Positions 32,194 through 38,037 of a DNA stretch of 38,037 bases are shown in pieces; the first letter of the stretch is position 1; each line of letters starts with the position of its first letter. Origin of the DNA: an uncultured Lachnospiraceae bacterium (GTDB lineage Bacteria; Bacillota; Clostridia; Lachnospirales; Lachnospiraceae). Under the pieces are notes generated by a model. It did no database searches, was not told the DNA's origin, and saw nothing but the letters and a program-made list of their open reading frames with translations. The DNA is taken from the NCBI GenBank assembly GCA_902785635.1, contig CACZZH010000032.1, positions 4,995 to 43,031 of the forward strand, written 5' to 3'. Both the position numbers and the translations under genes were made by a program.

Positions 32194-32218
32194 GTCAGAG
32201 GGAACGGTTCTTTCTGAC
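32194..32218. repeat. Palindrome between uxaB and uxaC
   Basis: GTCAGAGGGAAC / GTTCTTTCTGAC, a 12-bp stem with two G-U pairs and a very small loop. Its GGGAACGGTTC core resembles the GTCCC-type palindromes elsewhere in the window; it could also act as a processing hairpin. Confidence 0.6.
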
Positions 32219-32252
32219 GGACCCTTGAATTGAGAATAAAGAGGATAAGAAC

Positions 32253-33671
32253 ATGAAGCGTTTTATGGATGAAGAATTTTTGCTGACAACTCCGGCAGCA
32301 CAGAAGCTTTATCACAGCTATGCGGAGCATATGCCGATCCTGGATTATCATTGCCACATCAATCCGCAGGAGATCTGCGAGGATCGCCGGTTTGATAATA
32401 TCACCCAGGTGTGGCTGGGCGGAGATCATTATAAATGGCGTCTGATGCGCAGCGCCGGTGTGGATGAAAAATACATCACGGGCGATGCCAGCGACCGCGA
32501 AAAATTCCAGAAATGGGCGGAAACGATCGAAATGGGCATCGGAAACCCGCTCTATCACTGGAGCCATCTGGAACTGAAGCGCTACTTCGGTTACGAAGGC
32601 ATCCTGAACGGCCGCACTGCGCAGGAGGTGTGGGACCTTTGCAACGACAAGCTGCAAAATGATCCGAATATGACCGTGCGCGGCCTGATCCGCCAGTCCG
32701 GCGTGACACTGATCTGCACCACCGATGATCCGGTGGATACACTGGAATATCACGAGCGCCTGGCGAAGGATGACAGCTTTGAAGTACAGGTGCTGCCGGC
32801 CTGGCGTCCGGATAAGGCAATGAACCTGGAGCAGGAGCCGTATCCGGAATATATCGCAAAGCTCGAAAGCGTGAGCGGCGTGAAGATCGACAGCTTCAAA
32901 GCCCTGATGGAAGCGCTGAAGGTACGTATGGAATTCTTCGCGCAGCATGGCTGCAGTGTGTCGGATCATGCGCTGGAATATGTCATGTACGCTCCGGCCG
33001 GTGAGGAGGAGATCGAAGCGATCTTCCGTAAGAGACTGGAAGGCGGAAAGATCTCCCGTGAAGAGGAGATGAAGTTCAAGACTGCCTACATGATCTGCCT
33101 CGGAAAAGAATATCACCGCCGCGGCTGGGTGATGCAGCTGCACTACGGCTGCAAGCGCAACAACAATGCGCAGATGTATCAGCAGCTGGGTCCGGACACC
33201 GGGTACGACTGCATCAACAACTACGCGCCGAGCGCGCAGATGGCGGATTTCCTGAATGCCCTCATCTCAACGGATGATCTGCCCAGGACGATCCTTTATT
33301 CGCTCAATCCGTACGACAACGCATCCATCGGCACCATCCTCGGATGCTTCCAGGACAGCAGCGCAGTGGCGAAGATTCAGCAGGGAAGCGCCTGGTGGTT
33401 CAATGATCACAAGGTAGGCATGACGGAACAGATGACGACCCTGGCAAACCTTGGATATCTGGCCGGCTTTGTGGGAATGCTCACGGATTCGCGCAGCTTC
33501 CTGTCCTACACCCGTCATGAGTACTTCCGCCGCGTCATGTGCGCGCTGCTCGGACGGTGGGTAGAGGACGGAGAGTATCCGGATGATGAAGTTGCACTGG
33601 AGAAGATCGTCAAAGGCATCTGCTATAATAATGCCGTGAAATACTTCGGATTTGATCTGGAGACGAAATAA
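32253..33671 (+). CDS. uxaC: Uronate isomerase
   Basis: A 472-residue metal-dependent isomerase of the amidohydrolase superfamily. It converts galacturonate to tagaturonate, and glucuronate to fructuronate. The N-terminal metal-binding HxH is seen at His33 and His35 in DYHCHINPQEI. Other family features are GGDHYKWRLMR, TTDDPVDTLEYH, and RGWVMQLHYGCKRNNN. Length is as usual. GAGGATAAGAAC lies before the ATG. No uxuA/uxuB genes are adjacent, so the galacturonate branch is the one encoded here. Confidence 0.96.
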   Translation: MKRFMDEEFLLTTPAAQKLYHSYAEHMPILDYHCHINPQEICEDRRFDNITQVWLGGDHYKWRLMRSAGVDEKYITGDASDREKFQKWAETIEMGIGNPLYHWSHLELKRYFGYEGILNGRTAQEVWDLCNDKLQNDPNMTVRGLIRQSGVTLICTTDDPVDTLEYHERLAKDDSFEVQVLPAWRPDKAMNLEQEPYPEYIAKLESVSGVKIDSFKALMEALKVRMEFFAQHGCSVSDHALEYVMYAPAGEEEIEAIFRKRLEGGKISREEEMKFKTAYMICLGKEYHRRGWVMQLHYGCKRNNNAQMYQQLGPDTGYDCINNYAPSAQMADFLNALISTDDLPRTILYSLNPYDNASIGTILGCFQDSSAVAKIQQGSAWWFNDHKVGMTEQMTTLANLGYLAGFVGMLTDSRSFLSYTRHEYFRRVMCALLGRWVEDGEYPDDEVALEKIVKGICYNNAVKYFGFDLETK

Positions 33672-33726
33672 GAGACAGCGGTCATCCCTGCGCGGGGTGA
33701 CTGCTTTTCATAGAAGGGAGAACAGC

Positions 33727-35259
33727 ATGGGAAACCTGCTTCGAATCCATGAAAGAGACAATGTTGCAGTAGCGCTCTCCCCCATTGAGGCGGGGGAGTG
33801 CCTGCCCTTTGGCGGGCAGGGAACCGCAAAGGAGCGACAGGACGCGGCCCTGACCGTGACAGCGGCGGAGGCGATTCCGCAGGGCCATAAGGTTGCGCTG
33901 GAGGATATCCCGGCCGGAGCACCGGTCATCAAATACGGTTTTCCGATCGGGCATGCCACAAAGGATATTCCGAAGGGAAGCTGGGTGCATACACACAATA
34001 TGGCCACCAATCTGGAGGGAGAGGTGGAGTATACATACGATCCGGAAAAGGCGCCTGCCTGGGATCCTTCACAGGTGCCTGGCGGTGAAGTTCCGACCTT
34101 CCGGGGGTATCTGCGTCCGGACGGGCGGGCAGCGATCCGCAATGAGATCTGGATCATCCCCACGGTGGGCTGCGTAAACGGCGTGATCAAGTCCCTGACG
34201 GAACAGAATCAGGACCTGGTGACCGGAAACATTGACGGACTTTACGCATTCCCGCACCCCTTCGGCTGCTCTCAGACCGGGGCGGATCATGCACAGACCA
34301 GAAAGCTTCTCGCGGCGCTGGTCAATCATCCGAACGCCGGAGCCGTACTGGTGGTCGGCCTTGGCTGCGAAAACCTCACCCACGAGCAGTTCGTCGCGGA
34401 ACTGGGGGATTATGATCCGGAACGAGTGAAATTCATGATCTGCCAGGAAGAGGAGGATGAGCTTGCAAAAGGCGCAGAGCTCCTGAAAGAATGTGCTGCA
34501 TACGCCGGGCAGTTTTCCAGACAGAGCATTCCGGCCGATAAGCTTGTGATCGGCATGAAGTGCGGCGGCTCGGACGGCCTCTCCGGAATCACAGCCAATC
34601 CGGCTGTAGGCGCATTCAGCGATATGCTTTGCGCGCAGGGAGGGACGACCATCCTGACGGAGGTTCCCGAGATGTTCGGCGCAGAGGGAATGCTGATGTG
34701 CCGGTGCGCGGATAAAGAGGTCTTTGAAAAGGCAGTGGCGATGCTCAACGGCTTTAAACAGTATTTTATCCGGCACGGCGAGGTCGTTTATGACAATCCA
34801 AGCCCCGGCAACAAGCAGGGCGGCATCACAACGCTCGAGGACAAGAGCTGCGGATGTGTACAGAAGGGCGGCGACGCTCCGATAGTGGATGTACTGGGTT
34901 ACGGCGATCAGGTGCACACAAAGGGACTGAACCTGCTGTACGGCCCGGGCAACGATCTGGTGTCCTCGACGGCCCTGACCGCGGCGGGATGCCACATGGT
35001 GCTTTTTACCACCGGACGCGGTACGCCGTTCGGAGCTCCCGCACCGACCGTAAAGGTGGCGACCAATCAGCGCCTGTTCCATCATAAGGGCAGCTGGATG
35101 GACTTCAATGCCGGTACGATCGCGGAAGGAGAGAGCGTGGCCGATGCCGGAAAGCGGCTCTATGAGCTGGTACTGGAGGTGGCTTCGGGCAAAAAGACCT
35201 GGTCGGAGCAGAAAGGATACAGGGAGATCTCCATATTTAAAGACGGAATCGTCCTGTAA
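33727..35259 (+). CDS. uxaA: Altronate dehydratase
   Basis: A 510-residue iron-dependent dehydratase that turns D-altronate into 2-keto-3-deoxygluconate. It has an N-terminal SAF domain (about 1-95; GHKVALEDIPAG, GWVHTHNMATNLEG). The UxaA catalytic part follows, with TVGCVNGVIK, HPFGCSQTGADHAQT, MKCGGSDGLSGITANPAVG and VFTTGRG-like segments. Cys and His residues for metal binding are plentiful. ATG 33727 follows GAAGGGAG; an upstream in-frame ATG inside uxaC (33652) lacks a ribosome site. It sits between uxaC and kdgK. Confidence 0.95.
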   Translation: MGNLLRIHERDNVAVALSPIEAGECLPFGGQGTAKERQDAALTVTAAEAIPQGHKVALEDIPAGAPVIKYGFPIGHATKDIPKGSWVHTHNMATNLEGEVEYTYDPEKAPAWDPSQVPGGEVPTFRGYLRPDGRAAIRNEIWIIPTVGCVNGVIKSLTEQNQDLVTGNIDGLYAFPHPFGCSQTGADHAQTRKLLAALVNHPNAGAVLVVGLGCENLTHEQFVAELGDYDPERVKFMICQEEEDELAKGAELLKECAAYAGQFSRQSIPADKLVIGMKCGGSDGLSGITANPAVGAFSDMLCAQGGTTILTEVPEMFGAEGMLMCRCADKEVFEKAVAMLNGFKQYFIRHGEVVYDNPSPGNKQGGITTLEDKSCGCVQKGGDAPIVDVLGYGDQVHTKGLNLLYGPGNDLVSSTALTAAGCHMVLFTTGRGTPFGAPAPTVKVATNQRLFHHKGSWMDFNAGTIAEGESVADAGKRLYELVLEVASGKKTWSEQKGYREISIFKDGIVL

Positions 35260-35267
35260 ACAGGAAA

Positions 35268-35386
35268 TACAGGAAACGGTGCACATCCGGAAGATGTGGA
35301 CATGGAGTACAGGAAACGGTGCACATCCGGAAGATGCGGACGTGGGATACAGGAAACGGTGCACATCCGGAAATGTGGACGTGGAA
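35268..35386. repeat. Three 40-bp direct tandem repeats between uxaA and kdgK
   Basis: Units start at 35268, 35308 and 35348 (40, 40 and 39 bp; the third lacks one base). Each contains TACAGGAAACGGTGCACATC and can form a small hairpin, CACATC / GATGTG with centre CGGAA, weaker in the second unit. There is no spacer variation, so it is not a CRISPR. The array fills most of the gap before the kdgK ribosome site. Confidence 0.9.
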
Positions 35387-35455
35387 TAACGGCAGGACAG
35401 TCACGTGATCGTGGAATGTCCGGAGGATCTGCGGGAGAGGAGAAGGAGGAAGAAT

Positions 35456-36553
35456 ATGGAATTCCATCTGAAACCGGAAGGAACCTATAAATATGATGCA
35501 GTCAGTCTCGGGGAGATCATGCTCAGGCTGGATCCGGGAGAAGGCCGGATCCGTACAGCCCGTTCTTTCCGCGCATGGGAAGGCGGCGGTGAGTACAATG
35601 TGGTACGCGGACTGCACAAGTGCTTCGGCATGAACACCGGCGTCATCACAGCCTTTGCGGACAATGAAGTCGGAAAGCTGATGAAGGATCTCATCGAGCA
35701 GGGCGGGGTGGACACAGACCTGATCTACTGGAAGAAGACGGACGGGATCGGACGCACCTGCAGAAACGGACTGAACTTTACCGAGAGAGGCTTTGGCATC
35801 CGCGGTGCGCTCGGCTGTTCCGACCGTGCCAATACAGCCATCTCCCAGGCGACGCCAGAGGAGCTGAACCTGGAGTACATCTTCGGTGAGCTGGGCGTTC
35901 GCTGGCTGCACACCGGCGGAATCTATGCCGCGCTTTCCGAGCAGTCCTGCCAGACCGTGATCGAGGCGTGCAAGATCGCCAAGAAGTACGGTACCATGAT
36001 CTCCTACGATCTGAATTACCGTCCCTCCATGTGGAGTGCCATCGGCGGAATCGAGAAAGCCCGGGAAGTGAACCGCGAAGTGGCAAAATATGTGGATGTA
36101 ATGATCGGAAATGAGGAAGACTTTACGGCCTGCCTCGGGTTTGCAGTCGAAGGAAATGACGAGAACCTGAAGGAGCTGAACCTGGAGGGCTACAGGAAAA
36201 TGATCCAGGAAGCAGCGAAGACGTATCCGAATTTCAAGGCAGTCGCCACTACTCTGCGTACGGTAAAGACAGCTACCGTCAACGACTGGAGAGCCATCTG
36301 CTGGGCAGACGGCGAGATCTTCCAGTCCAAGGAATATCCGGCACTTGAGATCATGGACCGTGTAGGCGGCGGCGATTCATTCGCTTCCGGACTGATCTAC
36401 GGCCTGATGACCACCGGTGACGCTTTGCAGGCAGTCAACTACGGCGCAGCGCACGGCGCACTGGCCATGACCACGCCGGGTGATACCTCCATGGCAAGCA
36501 AGGAAGAGGTCGAAGCGATCATGGGCGGAAAAGGAGCCCGCGTGAAGCGCTGA
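35456..36553 (+). CDS. kdgK: 2-Keto-3-deoxygluconate kinase (PfkB family)
   Basis: A 365-residue PfkB kinase that phosphorylates KDG to KDPG with ATP, the last step of the galacturonate route encoded here. YDAVSLGEIMLRLDPGEGRI at the N-terminus, GGGEYNVVRGL (substrate loop), and RVGGGDSFASGLIYGL with catalytic Asp307 identify the family; the SLGEIMLRLDP start favours KdgK. ATG 35456 follows GGAGAAGGAGGAAGAAT; a GTG at 35405 has no ribosome site. KDPG aldolase is not in the window. Confidence 0.92.
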   Translation: MEFHLKPEGTYKYDAVSLGEIMLRLDPGEGRIRTARSFRAWEGGGEYNVVRGLHKCFGMNTGVITAFADNEVGKLMKDLIEQGGVDTDLIYWKKTDGIGRTCRNGLNFTERGFGIRGALGCSDRANTAISQATPEELNLEYIFGELGVRWLHTGGIYAALSEQSCQTVIEACKIAKKYGTMISYDLNYRPSMWSAIGGIEKAREVNREVAKYVDVMIGNEEDFTACLGFAVEGNDENLKELNLEGYRKMIQEAAKTYPNFKAVATTLRTVKTATVNDWRAICWADGEIFQSKEYPALEIMDRVGGGDSFASGLIYGLMTTGDALQAVNYGAAHGALAMTTPGDTSMASKEEVEAIMGGKGARVKR

Positions 36554-36600
36554 ATAAGAGGGCGGCTGAGAGATTCTGTCCTGACAGCCGCTGATACATA

Positions 36601-36750
36601 CCGGAAATGTCCCATGTACAGGTAAAAAATCTTTTTCTGCAGATCTTACCTGTATGATCTGCCATTCCAGGTCTGTCACAGGACTCGTATTCTGTGCCGG
36701 AAACGCAAAATGTACAGGTAAAAAAGCTCCTTAGAATGATTTTGCCTGTA
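36601..36750. repeat. Two similar hairpins in the 414-bp gap after kdgK
   Basis: TACAGGTAA / TTACCTGTA (36617-36625 with 36646-36654) and TACAGGTAAAA / TTTTGCCTGTA (36713-36723 with 36740-36750) lie about 96 bp apart. Each follows a CCGGAAA...ATGTACAGGTAAAAAA stretch, so the region is a decayed direct duplication. No gene is supported here; an open frame on the minus strand (36519-36791) merely reflects the duplication. Confidence 0.7.
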
Positions 36751-36851
36751 TACTGAGAATCAGACAAGATTCCAGGTGTATTTGAGGACATTGTATGTCA
36801 CCAGATATGAACAGGGATGCGCCTCCTTTCTGTGCGCATGCCGTTCTTTTT

Positions 36852-36876
36852 GGGACAGAGAATCGTCCCCTGTCCC
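36852..36876. repeat. GTCCC-type palindromic motif
   Basis: GGGACAG / CTGTCCC inverted arms around AGAATCGTCCC. The 12-mer GTCCCCTGTCCC (36865-36876) is identical to 11594-11605. Confidence 0.65.
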
Positions 36877-36890
36877 GGAATGTATAAGAA

Positions 36891-36945
36891 CCCCGGAGAG
36901 ATCCGCATTCAGGCCTCAGGCCGATGCCAATCCCTCCGGGGTCTT
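36891..36945. terminator. Terminator hairpin between kdgK and the DMT transporter
   Basis: CCCCGGAG (36891-36898) pairs with CTCCGGGG (36934-36941), with a GGCC-containing inner hairpin, followed by TCTTT. It lies 23 bases past the stop codon of the minus-strand transporter and may serve both genes. Confidence 0.7.
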
Positions 36946-36967
36946 TGTGATTCCCTGTGATTCTATT

Positions 36968-37840
36968 TTACTTTGTACCGCCTGCTTTCGCGGGAAGATT
37001 TACCATCACGATTCCGGTCAGGAACATCGCCGATCCGGCGATCACATAAGTGGTGAGCGGGTCGCCGTACAGAAGCACGCCCCACACGATGTTCAGAATC
37101 ACAGATGAGCTCTGGATGATCGTTGCGCTCAGCAAAGGCACTGTTTTGACGGCGGCGGCCTGCAGAAGAAAGCCGAAGCAGGTGATGGCGCCGAGGGCGA
37201 TCATGCTGATCAGGCCTGCCCAGGTGAAGCGCCCGGAAAGATGGGGGCCTGTAGGGATGAGTACGATGCATACGGTGATCAGTCCGTACAGGAACATGGA
37301 GGTATTCAGTTCCACGATATCCATCTTGTCAACCAGCTTTTTCTGGGAGATCGAGAAGCCGGCGGCGCCGATGCCGGCCAGAACAAAGGCAAGCAGCGTG
37401 ACCGCCTGCGTTGTCAGGAAGATCTGCGGTGAAGCGCCGTTCCAGGACACCACGCCGATGCCGGAAACGCAAAGCGCCGTGCCTGCCAGCATCCGGGCGG
37501 AGAAACGCTCCCTCCGGAAAAGCGCGGAAAACACGAGGATGACGACGGTCTGCACCGGCCAGACGAGAATACCGCCGTAGGAGAAACCGCGCATGATCCC
37601 GAAGTTTTCCGGGAGATAGTGGAGTGCCTTGCACACTCCGCCGGCGAGGAGAATCCGGCTGGCCATGGACAGCCGGAAGTGTCCGCTGCGGACTTTCAGA
37701 ATGATCAGAAGGATCGCGACGCCGATCGCAAATCGCAGGCCGGAGATCAGGAAAGGAGAAAACATTCCTCCCGCGGCTTTGATCATCAGTCCGCCGAAGC
37801 TGAATATGAATGCCTGCAGGATCAGATAGAAATAGCCCAT
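36968..37840 (-). CDS. DMT-superfamily transporter (EamA family)
   Basis: A 290-residue protein with about ten membrane helices in two EamA repeats. The first half has FGGLMIKAAGGMFSPFLISGLRFAIG. The second half carries IVELNTSMFLYGLI, VPLLSATIIQSSSVILNIVWGVLLYGDPLT and a short basic end. Such proteins export amino acids, metabolites or drugs; the substrate cannot be told. AGAGGTG precedes ATG 37840. A terminator-like hairpin separates it from the upstream minus-strand gene, so it probably has its own promoter close to the start. Confidence 0.9.
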   Translation of the reverse strand: MGYFYLILQAFIFSFGGLMIKAAGGMFSPFLISGLRFAIGVAILLIILKVRSGHFRLSMASRILLAGGVCKALHYLPENFGIMRGFSYGGILVWPVQTVVILVFSALFRRERFSARMLAGTALCVSGIGVVSWNGASPQIFLTTQAVTLLAFVLAGIGAAGFSISQKKLVDKMDIVELNTSMFLYGLITVCIVLIPTGPHLSGRFTWAGLISMIALGAITCFGFLLQAAAVKTVPLLSATIIQSSSVILNIVWGVLLYGDPLTTYVIAGSAMFLTGIVMVNLPAKAGGTK

Positions 37841-37871
37841 TTAAAACACCTCTGGGTATTTGATGACAGAG

Positions 37872-37895
37872 AAAAACGCTGATATAGGATCAGCG
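37872..37895 (-). terminator. Terminator of the truncated gene at the window end
   Basis: On the minus strand CGCTGAT / ATCAGCG with a 5-base loop, followed by TTTTT (AAAAA at 37872-37876 on the + strand). Confidence 0.8.
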
Positions 37896-37909
37896 CTTTC
37901 CGGGAAGGA

Positions 37910-38037
37910 TCAGGCATTTGCCTGTTTACATGCATCGAGAAAAGCAAGAATGTTCTTCTCGGGCGTGTTCTTATCCATGCCGACGCAGGAGATGGAGATC
38001 TTTCCTTCCTCCGCTTTTCCAAGCTCCAGCATATGGC
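37910..38037 (-). CDS. C-terminal end of an unrecognised protein (cut by the window edge)
   Basis: The last 42 codons of a gene entering from the right: a helix (HMLELGKAEEG), a strand (KISISCVGM) and a final helix (PEKNILAFLDACKQANA), ending at TGA 37910-37912. A terminator follows at the expected distance, which supports a real gene end. The fragment is too short to name. The end of a LysR-type regulator of the neighbouring exporter would be compatible, but this is a guess. Confidence 0.6.
   Translation of the reverse strand, partial: HMLELGKAEEGKISISCVGMDKNTPEKNILAFLDACKQANA

Noticed and set aside
34069-35364. 431-codon minus-strand open frame opposite uxaA
   Set aside because: Its start falls in the 40-bp tandem repeats and gives repeated peptide units that only mirror the DNA repeats.
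35268-35386. CRISPR array
   Set aside because: The units are directly abutting with no variable spacers, and no cas gene is present.
36519-36791. 90-codon minus-strand gene after kdgK
   Set aside because: It has a repeated peptide segment produced by the duplicated hairpins and overlaps the kdgK end; no ribosome site.

Overview
The window looks like a chromosomal segment of a Gram-positive, gut- or rumen-type Clostridia, most likely Lachnospiraceae. Pointers are strong AGGAGG-type ribosome sites, canonical sigma-A promoters, moderate GC, a class B sortase, Big2/LRR surface proteins, DUF624 (YesL) next to LplB/YtcP-type ABC permeases, DUF951 and a TSCPD-domain protein. The assignment is inference from gene content. 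No rRNA, tRNA, CRISPR array, prophage or complete insertion sequence was recognised.

Layout. 1-1300: a 96-bp palindrome-bounded repeat, a membrane-anchored protein of unknown role, and a second structured repeat. 1300-6500: two large secreted proteins (LRR plus Ig-like; Big2) and a TSCPD protein. 6650-11680: asnS, class B sortase, nicotinate phosphoribosyltransferase and a sirtuin, the last two linking NAD salvage with NAD-consuming deacylation. 11680-19960: a fructan-type locus with a LacI regulator, a membrane protein pair (DUF624 and a solute-binding-like protein), a divergent ABC importer (two permeases, binding protein, no ATPase) and a cytoplasmic GH32 beta-fructosidase. 19960-21200: a MazEF-like toxin-antitoxin module with its promoter/operator and a decayed GHKL histidine kinase. 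21300-23300: DUF951, deoC and a convergent ribokinase. 23309-23500: the second copy of the repeat pair, with the 96-bp module inverted.

23650-36560 is a galacturonate/hexuronate locus. A divergent AraC regulator precedes a TRAP importer (dctP, dctQ, dctM), followed by a LacI-type regulator, a uroporphyrinogen-decarboxylase-like protein of unknown role, then uxaB, uxaC, uxaA and a KDG kinase. Together they would import a hexuronate and convert galacturonate via tagaturonate, altronate and 2-keto-3-deoxygluconate to KDPG; the KDPG aldolase is not in the window. The promoters ahead of dctP and ahead of the UroD-like gene share the same architecture: two half-sites 21 bp apart, the second overlapping a non-consensus -35, then a 17-bp spacer and a -10. 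This strongly suggests one activator, plausibly the AraC protein, controls both units. 36600-38037: a duplicated hairpin region, a DMT-family transporter and a truncated gene at the edge.

The strongest leads are the shared AraC-style promoter architecture, the covarying structured repeat (modules A and B, with A inverted between copies), the UroD-like protein inside the galacturonate operon, the three 40-bp tandem repeats before kdgK, and the MazEF module beside a kinase remnant.
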